A stretch of DNA of 41,812 bases from Coemansia sp. RSA 922 (lineage: Eukaryota; Kickxellomycota; Kickxellomycetes; Kickxellales; Kickxellaceae): positions 1 through 41,812 of the forward strand of contig JANBQS010000064.1 of assembly GCA_027577415.1 (NCBI GenBank). The letters run 5' to 3'. Under the pieces are notes generated by a model, which made no database searches, was not told where the DNA came from, and was given only the letters and a program-made list of their open reading frames with translations. The translations under genes and the position numbers were made by a program. This document shows, in pieces, positions 8,929 through 19,012 of the stretch; the first letter of the stretch is position 1; each line of letters starts with the position of its first letter.

Positions 8929-11900
8929 ATGAGCTCTGCTATCGAACAAACGGCATCGTTGCTAAAGGGGCTGATGAGCAACTTGATGTCGTCAGACAAC
9001 GATGTGCGCACACATGCGGAAAACTCGCTCAAGACGGAGTGGGTGGCAACGCAGCCTCAGACTCTGCTAGGAAGCCTAGCGTTTCTGGTCCACCAGGACA
9101 CCGAGCCCCAAGCTCGTGCCTTTGCGGCAGTGCTGTTGCGGCGTATTGCGTTCCAAAATGCGCCTGGCGCCGAGTACAAGGAGGACGAGCGCACGGTATG
9201 GAGCACCGTAGGGCCTGCAGTGCACCAGGCCGTCAAGAGCGAGCTTCTAGGAGCGCTCAATGATGAGAGTGACAAGGGAGCGCGCCACAAGCTGTGCGAC
9301 ACGATAGCCGAGGTTAATAACGGAGGTAAGTACGAGAGATGTGTTTTTTTTGGAGGATCAGGGTGGCTGTTGTTATTTGTTTGTGTTTTTTTTCTTTGTT
9401 GTTGATGGTTCCTTGGAGATCATTATTGCCCTTACTAATTATTTTCCTGTTTCTTTTTTTTTTTTTGTGTGTTCTAGTTGGTGATGATGAGTGGCCAGAG
9501 CTCCTCCCTGCTCTCTATGGCTGTGCTCAGAACGGCAATGCCCTGCTGCGCGAGAGCGCGTACCGCATCTTTGCGTCGTGTGCGTACCTGTTGACGGGAC
9601 AGAGCGTGGAGACGATCAATACGGCATTCATCGGAGCATTCCAAGACTCTGATGCCACCGTGCGCTTGGCAGCTCTGCAAGCGGCTGTGGCGTACATTTT
9701 GGACGCGGACGATAAGCAGCGCAGCGCAGTATCGGCGATGGTGCCACAGATGCTCAGCGTGCTAGAGCCTCTTCTGCGTGACAATGACGAGTCCGGACTT
9801 GTAGACGCGCTGTCAGCCTTGATTGAGGCGGCAGAGGATGCGCCAAAGCTGTTCCGCTCGGTGCTGGGCAGCCTGATTACGTTTGCGACAGAGATTGGCA
9901 AGAACGAAGGACTGGAAAACACGACACGGCAGACGGCGCTCGAGGTACTGGTGACTCTGGCGGAGTCTGCGCCTGGCATGTGCCGCAAGAACGCGCAGTT
10001 CTCGCAGGCGATCGTGCCAGTGTGCATGCAGATGCTGAGCAGCATCGACGACGACGAGGAGTGGTACTCAGCAAACCCGAATGACGAGGGCGACAACGAA
10101 GAGAACAGCGTATTTGCCGAGCAGACTCTTGACCGGCTTGCCATAGCACTGGGCGGAAAGCAGCTGCTGCCAATTGCATTCAACTACATCCCGCAGATGC
10201 TGGCGTCGTCGGACTGGCGGCAGCGGCATGCGGCGCTAATGGCAGTGTCGTCGATCGGCGAGGGCTGCTACAAGATCATGCGTGGCGAGCTACAAAAGAT
10301 TCTGGAGCTGATTGTACCGTTCTTCAAGGACCCACATGCGCGCGTGCGGTACGCGGTGTGCAACTGCGTGGGGCAGATGTCGACTGACTTTTCGCCCGTT
10401 CTGCAAGAGAAGCACCATGCTCTGGTGCTGGCAGGGCTTATCCCCGTGATGGAGGAGGCAGCAGTGCCACGCGTCCAGGCTCATGCGGCAGCGGCCATGG
10501 TCAACTTTGCTGAGGAGGTGACTCGGATCGTGCTGGAGCCGTACCTGGACACGCTTCTGGAGCGGTTGCTGACAATGCTCAACAGCCCCCACCAGTACGT
10601 GCAAGAGCAGGCAATCACGACAATTGCGACGATTGCCGACAATGCGCAGACGCGGTTTGCCAAGTACTACTCGACGATCATGCCCATGCTGCTAAACGTG
10701 CTAGCGCAGGCGACGGATGCCGAGCACCGCCTGATGCGTGGCAAGACCATGGAGTGTGCGACATTCATCGCGCTGGCTGTGGGCAAGGACGTGTTTGCGC
10801 CGGATATTCCGCGCTTTGTCGAGCTGCTGACAGCCACGCAGCAGTCGGTGACGGAGGCCGACGACCCCCAGGCCAGCTACCTGCAGGCGTCGTGGGCTCG
10901 TCTGTGCAGGCTGATGGGCGCAGAGTTTGCGCCTCTGCTGCCGGTGGTTATGCCCGCGCTGCTGACTGCGGCTCGGCAGCAGCCGGACTTTGCAGTGCTC
11001 GAGATGGACGAGGATGCCGAGACCAACTATGCGGCCGAGGACGGGTGGGAGTTTGCAGCCATCAATGGACAGCAGATTGGAATCAAGACTACTGCCCTTG
11101 AGGAGAAGTGCACAGCCGTGGAGCTGCTGGGGTCGTACGCACGCGACCTTGGAGCAGGGTTCCAGGCCTACGCAGGCGAAGTGCTGGAGGTGGTGGTGCC
11201 GCTATTCAAGTTCTACTTCCACGAGGGCGTGCGGGCAGCGGCAGCAGCTGCAGTGCCATCCGTGTTGATGTCGGTGCGGAAGGGCGGATCCGAGGCGGCG
11301 CTGCGGCAGGCGTGGGCTGCGATCTGCGACCGGTACTTGGCAGTTCTGGACGGCGAAGAAGACGACACGTTTACCATGCAGCTGTTTGGCTCTCTCGCCG
11401 AGGCAGTCACCACTGTTGGCGCGCAGACGATGGGCGCTGAGCAGTTGCAAGCATTTGCGGCTGCGTGTGTGGGGCAGATGAACAAGTACCACAAGCGCAT
11501 GAAGGAGCGCGAGGCGGCGCGTGCTGCTGAGGAGCTGGACGACGACGACGAGGAGCAGCTGGCCGAGGAGGAGATGCTCGAGGGATTGGCCATCGACGAG
11601 GTGGCCAAGGCACTCCACGCGGTGTTCAGCACGCACGGCAAGGCCTTTGTGAGCGAGTTCCACACGGTACTGCCAGTGGCACGCAAGTACCTGAATGAGC
11701 GCGACCCGGCAGCGCGCCAGTGGGCCATCTGCGTGTTTGATGATCTGGTGGAGTTTTCGGGCCCAGAGTCGGTCCAGTACGCTGCCGACTTTATGCAGCC
11801 CATTGGAGCCGCCCTTGCCGAGCGCGCGTCGCCCGACCTGAGGCAGGCAGCCGCCTATGGCGTGGGCGTCATGGCACAGTTTGGCGGCGAGGCCTACGCT

Positions 11901-12377
11901 GACTTTGTTGTAGGCGCAGCGCTGCCAGTGCTGTTGAGCGAGCTGGGCCGGTCTGATGCGCGTGCGGCGGAGAACATTTATGCGACGGAGAACGTGGCTG
12001 CGGCTGTGGCAAAGGTGTTGCGGTTCTATGGAGCGCGAGTAAGCGACCCCAAGAGCGTACTCCAGGCCTGGTTTGCCGCCCTGCCAGTGTGCAACGACGA
12101 GGACGAGGCTCCGGGCGTGTATGAGTTCTTGGTCCAAATGCTGCACGAGCAGTCCGATGCTCTGCTGGGCGCCAACAATGTGGCTGCGCTGCGTCACTTG
12201 GTCAGGGTCGTTGCCGAGGCCCTGGCTGTGTGCTCCTTTACCCCAGAGCTGACCCAGACCCTGGTGAGCGTAGTGCAGGGGACCATGTCGTCGTTTGACG
12301 ATGCTGCAAAGGCGTCGCTGTGGGCTGAGATTCCGCGTGACCAGCAGGAAGCCTTGCAGACCAAGGGTCTGTTCTGA
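8929..12377 (+). CDS. KAP121: Importin-beta karyopherin, Kap121/Pse1/IPO5 type (two exons)
   Basis: Nuclear import receptor that carries cargo such as ribosomal proteins and histones through the pore and releases it on RanGTP. Exon 1 is 8929-9325, the intron 9326-9477 (152 bp, GTAAGT...TTCTAG, phase 1, CTAAT branch-like site near 9435), exon 2 9478-12377. The product is 1098 residues, the usual size of Kap121/IPO5. HEAT repeats run the whole length. Family-typical stretches include RVRYAVCNCVGQMSTDFSP, RVQAHAAAAMVNF and YVQEQAITTIATIAD. An acidic loop (DDDDEEQLAEEE) lies near 11538-11575, matching the acidic insertion of the family. The Kap121 assignment over Kap123 rests on the pattern of these blocks. 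Intron-less reading of exon 2 gives a spurious hydrophobic start. Confidence 0.95.
9326..9477 (+). other. KAP121 intron
   Basis: 152 bp intron with GTAAGT donor, T-rich 3' half and TTCTAG acceptor, phase 1. Splicing joins VNNG to VGDDEWPELL, which aligns with the known family junction before the first conserved PELL block. Confidence 0.85.
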
Positions 12378-12416
12378 TCCTTAGCTATCCGTCGTTCCCA
12401 CGGAGGATGATGTGTC

Positions 12417-13979
12417 ATGTTTGCAACCAGATATGCGTGTATCTCCTCTTCTCTCACTACTCTCACACTACGAATTTACAACTCTTTTTTTTCAACTAAA
12501 CAAATGTCTACACTTTGCAACTTTGTCGACAACCAAGCAGTGCCTGCCAGCACCAATGACACTCTGGATGTGACCAGCCCACACACGGGCCAGGCGATTG
12601 CTCAAGTGCCGCTCTCGTCGAGCGATGACGTCGACACTGCTGTTGCGGCAGCAGCCAAGGCGTGGCCGGCATGGGCAGCACTGACGGTGAACGCACGCTC
12701 GGCAAAGCTGATGGCATTGCATGGGCTGCTGACTGAGCATACGGGCGAGCTAGTGGATCTGATCGTCAGCGAGCACGGCAAGACGCGAGCCGAGGCCCTG
12801 GGCGATGTGGGCAAGGGCCTTGAGACGCTGGCCTATGCGGCAGGAGCTGGGGCATTGGGCGCAGGCCAGGCGACATATGTCAGCGGCGGTGTTTTGTGCC
12901 GCATGGATCGGGCTGCGCTGGGCGTGGTGGCGAGTATTGTGCCGTTCAACTTTCCCTTCATGGTTCCTTTCTGGACCCTGCCGCTGGCCCTGGCCATGGG
13001 CAACACGTGCGTGGTCAAGCCCTCCGAAAAGGTACCTCTGACCATGGCACGCGTCGCTGAGCTGGCTGCCAGCCTGCTGCCTCCTGGCGTGCTGAATCTA
13101 GTTCATGGCGGCGGGGCTGTTGCCCAAGCTCTTATCGACCACCCCAATGTGGCTGCTGTTACCTTTGTGGGCTCGTCGCCGGTTGCCGAGGCTGTGCATG
13201 CGAGAGCTACTGCAAGGGGCAAGCGCGTGCTGGCCTTGGGCGGCGCCAAGAACCACCTGGTGGCTCTGCCTGACTGTGACCTGGAGATGACTGCCCGTGA
13301 CATTGTCGCCTCTTTTGCTGGCTGTGCTGGTCAGCGCTGCATGGCTGCCTCGGTGCTGCTGGTCGTCGGCGAGCAACCGGCGCTGATTGCGCGGGTGGTG
13401 GAGCTGGCCCGTGCTCTGGTACCTGGTTCTGACGGTCCGCTTGCCATGGGTCCGGTCATTGACGCTGCTGCTGTGACGCGTATCGAGGCTGCGGTGCGCG
13501 GCGCCGCAGAGTCTGGCGCAGAGGTGCTGCTGGACGGCCATGCCCCGACTACTGCGTTTGCTGCTCGCCAAGCAGAGTCGGGTGGATTCTGGGTTGGTCC
13601 CTCAGTCATACTCCATCGTAGTCCAAAGGACAGTGCGCTGCACGAGGAGATCTTTGGGCCTGTGCTGTCTGTGCTGCACTGCGCCGACGCTCAAGAGGCC
13701 CTGGCTATTGAGAATGCCAGCGCCTTTGGCAATGCTGCCTGTGTCTATACGGCTTCGGGCGCAGCTGCAGAGTTCTTTGCTCAGAGGTTTGCTGCTGCTA
13801 TGATCGGCGTCAATGTCGGCGTGCCTGTGCCTCGCGAGCCCTTTTCCTTTGGCGGGTGCAAGCGCAGTCGCTTTGGGTCGTCCGACATTACTGGCGATGC
13901 TGCCATTGAGTTCTTTTCTACCAGGCGCAAGATTACCACAAAATGGTCTGTTCCTGCTGACCAAACTTGGATGAGTTAA
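12417..13979 (+). CDS. Methylmalonate-semialdehyde dehydrogenase (CoA-acylating)
   Basis: ALDH-superfamily enzyme that oxidises malonate or methylmalonate semialdehyde to acetyl- or propionyl-CoA with NAD and CoA, in valine and pyrimidine breakdown; a mitochondrial matrix enzyme in other eukaryotes. It is 520 residues in one exon. Landmarks: PFNFPFMVPFW (~176-186), KPSEKVP (201-207), ALGGAKNH (273-280) and catalytic Cys308 in AGQRCMA. GAKNH replaces the general-base Glu motif of hydrolytic ALDHs, the hallmark of the CoA-dependent family. Residues 1-29 are Ser/Thr/Arg-rich with no acidic residue, ending in a possible processing site after RIY (19-21). A second ATG at 12504 (Met30) has the better leader (AACAAATG), so a shorter non-mitochondrial form is possible. 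The gene begins only 40 bp after the importin stop. Confidence 0.92.
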   Translation: MFATRYACISSSLTTLTLRIYNSFFSTKQMSTLCNFVDNQAVPASTNDTLDVTSPHTGQAIAQVPLSSSDDVDTAVAAAAKAWPAWAALTVNARSAKLMALHGLLTEHTGELVDLIVSEHGKTRAEALGDVGKGLETLAYAAGAGALGAGQATYVSGGVLCRMDRAALGVVASIVPFNFPFMVPFWTLPLALAMGNTCVVKPSEKVPLTMARVAELAASLLPPGVLNLVHGGGAVAQALIDHPNVAAVTFVGSSPVAEAVHARATARGKRVLALGGAKNHLVALPDCDLEMTARDIVASFAGCAGQRCMAASVLLVVGEQPALIARVVELARALVPGSDGPLAMGPVIDAAAVTRIEAAVRGAAESGAEVLLDGHAPTTAFAARQAESGGFWVGPSVILHRSPKDSALHEEIFGPVLSVLHCADAQEALAIENASAFGNAACVYTASGAAAEFFAQRFAAAMIGVNVGVPVPREPFSFGGCKRSRFGSSDITGDAAIEFFSTRRKITTKWSVPADQTWMS

Positions 13980-14112
13980 AGCACGTGCCTTTCCCCCTCC
14001 ATCACCTTTACACCTCTTTCTTCATTAATAATACTTTTTTATATTTTATTTTCACCAAATTCGGCTTTTTTTTCTCTTTTTGCTAAAGACTTTTCTTGCT
14101 GCCACGCATCGC

Positions 14113-14181
14113 ATGCTCTTCATTTCACATGCCACAGCCTCCGCCGACCGCCCTGCCTGCGCTGCTCCGCCACCGTCATAG
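14113..14181 (+). promoter_or_regulatory. Overlapping upstream ORF before DET1
   Basis: A 22-codon ORF whose ATG lies 16 bp upstream of the DET1 ATG in another frame, ending at TAG 14179-14181 inside the DET1 coding region. If this leader is used, ribosomes reaching DET1 must leak past it, which could damp translation. Presence is seen; effect is inference. Confidence 0.4.
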
Positions 14182-16639
14182 CGCCCGCACCGCCCAGCCC
14201 TCAGCTCCACAGTCGTGTATCTACCCGAACCGCACTATCTACCACGTCGAAACCCCCGACTGTTTCTTTCGACGTTTCACTCCCGACGGAAAGTACCTTA
14301 TAGCCTTTAACCGCTCTCTCAACGGCCTACTGGTATTTCGCGTCCTAACTGCCACTGCCTCAGCCCAGCAGCTAGCTGATGCTAGTGCTGCCGAGGGCAA
14401 GAGCGAGTTTTACCACTTTTTCCAACTGGCTTGGGCCCAGTCATATACTGCTATCGGCGAGTCTTTGCACCGGGACTTGTGCTTGGTGTCCTCCGACAAC
14501 CGCTATATTATAGCTGTGCGCCTGTGTCGTGCAGACTTGGCCTCTGCGCCAACGCCGCCGCCCAACACTTTGACATGTATCAAAGCCATGGAAGATATCA
14601 CTGTTTTGGTCATTGACATACACACAGGGCGCCTGGTCGATGAGCGCGAGTACCCCAGCGATATAATTTATCTAAGCGGCCACAACGGTATCTCTCTCTA
14701 CGCCGACCGCCTGTGTCTCTTGTCGCTAAAGTACCAGTGTTTGCGTCTTTTGCGCATTGGACCTGATGGCTGTCTAACTGACCTACACGACATTGGCTGG
14801 AATACTAGTGATGGCGACGCTGTTCTCGAACAGGCCTTCAATTTGCGCGAAATCGAAGCTGAATACACTCGCTCAACACCGTTGCACCATAGTCCTGCTA
14901 ATAAGCGGGCCTTTTCAGCATCGAGCGCTTGCATCGATGACTCTGATATGTCTCGCTTGGCTAAGCGCCAAAAGACTCATCGCTCTAGTGGGTCTGTATA
15001 CCTCACTCGCCAAGCGAGCATCCGCTCTCTTAATCACCCTGCGCTGACTCCCGAGGCTATGGATCCGGGCAATTCGAGATTGCTTGCTCTGCCTCGTACT
15101 TTTCACAACAATTCATTTTCACTGCCGCCACGCCCGTTTCGCATCGTTCCTCCCGAGCTACGCACAATATCGGGTCTTCCGATTCCCTTTGTTTTTGCTC
15201 GCTCAAACGAGGCTCACGTCGTTAGAAGCCAAATCAGCGAAGAAGAGGACGACGCCAATGTCAGCTCTACAGCCGCTGCAGCTGACAGCGGTGTTCCTGT
15301 ACAGAATGGCGTGATTTCCAATTCCAATACTGCTAACGCGCTCGTAGATTCGCTCAACCCCATGCTGCCTATCACTGGCGACCGCTCTGCCTTTATGCCG
15401 TTGCATACACTTCATCGTCTACCGCCACACTATCGCCTTGTTTTCACCCGAGCCTTACACCCAGCGAATCGCTTGGATGCCCTGGCCGACAGCGACACTA
15501 TGCTGATCGAGCCCTCGCTGACATCGGTTCCTCACAGCGGGCTGAAGCAGCGTCTACTGGCAGCCTTGTTTATGCGCGCTCGAGCCAAGGACGACTGTGG
15601 TTTAGCATTGCAGTTTTTCTATAGATCTTACCGCCAGTACGAAGGCCTGGTATTGTGGCGCGCCCAGTTTCTCTCGCACACAACACTGCTATTGCGCTTT
15701 GTTCCGCTCCAAGTCGCCACTTCACGATCGAATGCTCAGCGATCGACTGCTGCCAACAGCGCCACAGTGTCAAATTCGTTTACGCTACTAGCCGAGTATG
15801 ATATCGTGACTACGAGCTTTGGCAAGATCTGGGATTCCGCCGATATTTCTTCTTGTGAGGAAATCGAGAATCGCCTTGATGTCTATCGCGCACCAATGGC
15901 CTCTAGCAATAACCTTGGTGGACTTGCTAGCGCCATGACACCCTCGCTAGCTAACGACGTGTATCTGCGCGACTCCTTTGAGTCATCACAGCTGGCTATC
16001 CGGACGGCACGCTCGGGCGGTCCTGCTCAGGCTGCTCGCAAGGCCTTAGTGATGCTTCCCTACGCCCCGCAGTGCTTGCAAGAGTCGCCGCTTCTGGATC
16101 CCTCGCGCTTTAAATGCAATCTGCGAACGCGCCAGATGATTGAGAAATACCGCCCTGCCAATAGTGCACCCATTCGCTTTTATGACCGTCACACAGGTGC
16201 CGTTAAATTTGTGCTATCGCCCATGCCCATATACATTTCGCCGCTCGCTTTGGTTGGCGATTCTGAGCCCCTACGCGCGATCCAATATCAGGCTGATGCT
16301 ACTGATGATGATGAAGACTCTCCTCCGATTGATTTTGCTGAGGGCCTGTTTGGTGTGACTATGCGCTCTGGTGCAGTGCTCTTGCCGTCTGGAGGCATAG
16401 ATGAGCTGAGATTGTTGGCTGATACCTCTAGTAGCAATAGTGCCCCACAGAGTACACCAGCACTAGCGCCAACAAGTATTCCGCTTGGTCAGCAGCCGAC
16501 CATGGTCCACCACAGTAATAACCAAAAGTCTGGTGTGGCATACCTCTTCCACCCAATGCTGCCTCTTGTTTTATCGACACGGAGCGACACGAGTATCACC
16601 GCCCTGCCAATCTCCAATATACACTTTTGGTTAGGGTAA
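14129..16639 (+). CDS. DET1: DET1 (de-etiolated 1) homologue
   Basis: A single-exon protein of 836 residues from the first in-frame ATG at 14129. In animals and plants DET1 sits with DDB1 (and COP1 or DDA1) on CUL4 E3 ligases that control transcription-factor turnover. Family signs: N-terminal FTPDGKYLIAFNR; the block ITVLVIDIHTGRLVDEREYP with YLSGHNGISLYADRLCLLSLKYQ; and near the C terminus PIRFYDRHTGAVKFVLSP and a final hydrophobic segment ending in HFWLG. A Ser/Ala-rich linker (~250-410) with a basic KRQK patch splits the beta-propeller-like segments and makes it longer than the ~540-residue animal protein. The frame is open 11 codons upstream but without an ATG. Confidence 0.85.
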   Translation: MPQPPPTALPALLRHRHSARTAQPSAPQSCIYPNRTIYHVETPDCFFRRFTPDGKYLIAFNRSLNGLLVFRVLTATASAQQLADASAAEGKSEFYHFFQLAWAQSYTAIGESLHRDLCLVSSDNRYIIAVRLCRADLASAPTPPPNTLTCIKAMEDITVLVIDIHTGRLVDEREYPSDIIYLSGHNGISLYADRLCLLSLKYQCLRLLRIGPDGCLTDLHDIGWNTSDGDAVLEQAFNLREIEAEYTRSTPLHHSPANKRAFSASSACIDDSDMSRLAKRQKTHRSSGSVYLTRQASIRSLNHPALTPEAMDPGNSRLLALPRTFHNNSFSLPPRPFRIVPPELRTISGLPIPFVFARSNEAHVVRSQISEEEDDANVSSTAAAADSGVPVQNGVISNSNTANALVDSLNPMLPITGDRSAFMPLHTLHRLPPHYRLVFTRALHPANRLDALADSDTMLIEPSLTSVPHSGLKQRLLAALFMRARAKDDCGLALQFFYRSYRQYEGLVLWRAQFLSHTTLLLRFVPLQVATSRSNAQRSTAANSATVSNSFTLLAEYDIVTTSFGKIWDSADISSCEEIENRLDVYRAPMASSNNLGGLASAMTPSLANDVYLRDSFESSQLAIRTARSGGPAQAARKALVMLPYAPQCLQESPLLDPSRFKCNLRTRQMIEKYRPANSAPIRFYDRHTGAVKFVLSPMPIYISPLALVGDSEPLRAIQYQADATDDDEDSPPIDFAEGLFGVTMRSGAVLLPSGGIDELRLLADTSSSNSAPQSTPALAPTSIPLGQQPTMVHHSNNQKSGVAYLFHPMLPLVLSTRSDTSITALPISNIHFWLG

Positions 16640-17229
16640 TTAACGCCACAGGATGTCTATGAATAATGTACTACTAGTTTAACTTGACAATATTGAAATC
16701 GCATCGGCTGTCCAATTCTAAATTTCCATGTTTTAGATAGGTGTGGGGAGAGTCATCTTCCAGCGTGTAGCGTGTGTCAAAGTTTGGCGAGCAAAGAACT
16801 GAATATCAGCTGTATATATAATTATGTGTAGGTACATTGCTGTGTTAAAATATCTAATGTCATCGTCAGAGGCGACTGCAACTGTGAACTTCATTGGCAG
16901 ACGCAATTGTGTGGAATCGGTATCCAGGAGAGCTGATGTCTGCGAGGCGATTACAAAAATAGCTATAAAGAGTGAGAAAGAAGGCCTGTCTTTTCAGAAC
17001 TACGTACATGCCTAAAGTCGCACCTGTAATCGTTGGGGAGGGGGAGAGGGATGCATCCCCAGTCAACATGTCCTTTCCAGCTCCAGTTGGCGCTTGATTG
17101 GAGCTCGAGGTAGAAAAAGGGCTCCCTCCTGCTTTCCTCTCCTGGCCAAATACCCTTTTTTTTCTTCTTCTTTTCTCCACTATTTTTTTTATTACTATCA
17201 CTTTTGTTCAATTCTAACGAATACTCGCA
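16640..17229. other. Intergenic, promoter of the next ORF
   Basis: About 590 bp without a supported gene. It ends in a T/C-rich tract (17155-17200) typical of leaders in this window, just before the ATG at 17230. Small frames at 16824-17015 and antisense 16866-17211 show no domain. Confidence 0.45.
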
Positions 17230-17560
17230 ATGTCAGACGAACGGGATATTGAAGTGGTGTGGCTTGACGTTGATTTGAACATAACTGTCGAAAAACACAG
17301 CTACGACCCAGCGAGTGGACTAAATGTAAAGGAAAGTATAAGCAAGTACATTTTCGCCACTAAAGGGCTAGGATCCGAGTACAACTATATATTATTTTAT
17401 AGAGTAGGTAAGAAACCATTTGATGAGACTAAGCATATCGGAGATCACAAAGGTCGAAATTGTGCCATCTGAGAAATTGGAGAAAGAAACAAAATTGCGC
17501 AGAGAGAAAGAGGCATAGGCAGCAGCCGCAGCAGCTTTATCCAACGAATCGCTAAAGTGA
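17230..17560 (+). pseudogene. Small broken ORF, frameshift plus stop
   Basis: The ATG at 17230 follows a good pyrimidine-rich leader and opens an 80-codon acidic ORF ending at TGA 17470-17472. Its last codons change character. Shifting by +1 around 17440-17470 restores a coding-like, Glu/Lys-rich helix (KVEIVPSEKLEKE...LRREKEA) that meets TAG at 17516-17518. The same frame then continues through an Ala run and SNESLK to TGA at 17558. One shift and one nonsense codon therefore separate it from a ~109-residue protein. No GT-AG intron tested (donor GTAAGA 17408, acceptors at 17433 or 17443) gives the needed length modulo 3. The family is not recognised. A functional 80-residue protein or a sequencing error remain alternatives. 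Confidence 0.5.
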
Positions 17561-17740
17561 CAACTATTAGTAGATACATAGACTATTTTATTTCTATTAT
17601 ATGTTACATGTCGCTCTTGATCAGACATGATTATTTAATCATAATAAATAGAATCAATAAAAACCTGATAGTGAAATTGCCGTAATTCTTCCTCCTGTTC
17701 TTGTAGAATTCAAATTCACATTTTATTTATTACTTTTAGA

Positions 17741-19012
17741 ATGAGTGGACAAAAGACGTTTGGAGCGTTCAAGCAGCGCGTATTGTCACAAATGACGACG
17801 ACTCGCGTGGTTGCGGGCACTTTGGCTAAAACACACAAAAAGAATCCAAAGAAGCTCGTATCACGGGACATTGGGTTGCTTTCAGAGCTGGAGAAGGAGC
17901 TAAAGGCGCAGGACAGTGCAAAGGCATGGCACTTATACTCGAAACTTGTCCAGCGCGACAAAGACGTGCCCTTGGACCCGATATTCGGCAGCAAGCTGCC
18001 CGTAGTGGCTCGACACAACTTGAACACGGCGTACACGCACCTACCCCTATTGCATTCCAAAATACTGGGTGTCTTGCAGAAAAAGTTTATGCACGGGTAT
18101 ACGCACGCCGACATTGACAAGATGAGCGAGTGCGCGAGGCTCGTGGTCGAAAAGATGAGTCGGGGCGGGCTAGAGCTCACAGGGGAGGATATCTGCCATC
18201 TGCTGAGCTGCTTCACAAGCAATACTGGGGCTGTGGATCAGATCTGGCAATACGCGACGTTGAGCGGAGTTGCTCTTGACATTAACTGCTTTAACCGTTA
18301 CTTGAACGCCAAGATCTATGTCAAAGAGTACGAAAGGGCGTTTGAGGTTGTTAAGGAGATTAGCGAAGCTGGATTGCAGCCCAATGCCAGCACGAAAGGG
18401 CTTTTGATACGGTTGTATGGACGGACAGGCGATCTGGCGGCTGCGCGGCGGGTATTCGACGGAGTGTCGGGCGGTGGCGCAGTGCTCGCCTACAACGACA
18501 TGCTGGATGTCCTGGGTATGAATGGGTTGGTCGATGAGATGCGGCAGTTGTTTTTGAAAATGACTGGAGTCGCTGCATTTACCAACGATCTGTCAGAGCT
18601 GACAACAGACGCCTATCGGCAGGCAGTGCACATAGTGGCGCCGGACCGCGAGACCTTCCATGTATTAATCAAGTGGCATTCACAGTACTGGGACATTGAC
18701 ACGGCGACACAATACGTACGAGTAATGACGGAGGTCTTTGATATACAGCCAGTGGCCAAGACCTTCAAGCTTATTATCACTCCGCAAACGGCTGTTCGAG
18801 AGTTCCAGAAATGCGCATCGGTTGGCGTGTTGATGGGCGAAAAATACGGCATTGAGCCGCCAGTGTACATTTTACGGACGCTGGAGAGGGCTGGCAAGAA
18901 GCTGGCCAGCATGGAAGAGAAGATAAGGAAATCTGAAGCGCAGCGATCGTCTGTATTTTCTGGACTGTTTGGAAGCTCTTCTGACGATCCATCAGCCCCA
19001 GTTACCGCTTAA
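17741..19012 (+). CDS. Pentatricopeptide-repeat (PPR) protein
   Basis: A 423-residue single-exon helical-repeat protein. PPR-like helix pairs are visible at ~195-225 (NCFNRYLNAKIYVKEYERAFEV then ISEAGLQPNASTKGLLIRLYG), ~225-260 (GDLAAARRVFDGV...YNDMLDVLG) and ~300-335 (APDRETFHVLIKWHSQYWD). Fungal PPR proteins usually bind organellar transcripts. The N terminus is basic and Thr/Lys-rich with few acidic residues for ~40 residues, compatible with mitochondrial import. No SMR or other catalytic domain is seen. The ATG at 17741 is immediately preceded by TTACTTTTAG, which could be a 3' splice site of a leader intron. Its specific RNA target cannot be told. Confidence 0.8.
   Translation: MSGQKTFGAFKQRVLSQMTTTRVVAGTLAKTHKKNPKKLVSRDIGLLSELEKELKAQDSAKAWHLYSKLVQRDKDVPLDPIFGSKLPVVARHNLNTAYTHLPLLHSKILGVLQKKFMHGYTHADIDKMSECARLVVEKMSRGGLELTGEDICHLLSCFTSNTGAVDQIWQYATLSGVALDINCFNRYLNAKIYVKEYERAFEVVKEISEAGLQPNASTKGLLIRLYGRTGDLAAARRVFDGVSGGGAVLAYNDMLDVLGMNGLVDEMRQLFLKMTGVAAFTNDLSELTTDAYRQAVHIVAPDRETFHVLIKWHSQYWDIDTATQYVRVMTEVFDIQPVAKTFKLIITPQTAVREFQKCASVGVLMGEKYGIEPPVYILRTLERAGKKLASMEEKIRKSEAQRSSVFSGLFGSSSDDPSAPVTA

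Noticed and set aside
11202..12197. 331-codon minus-strand frame inside the importin gene
   Set aside because: It is a shadow of the GC-rich third-position codon bias of KAP121: no domain, Cys/His/Gln-rich composition, and the sense strand is a clear HEAT protein.
17408..17443. A tiny intron rescuing the 17230 ORF
   Set aside because: Lengths of 26 or 36 bp leave remainders 2 and 0 modulo 3, while the required correction is 1, and both are too short for normal splicing.
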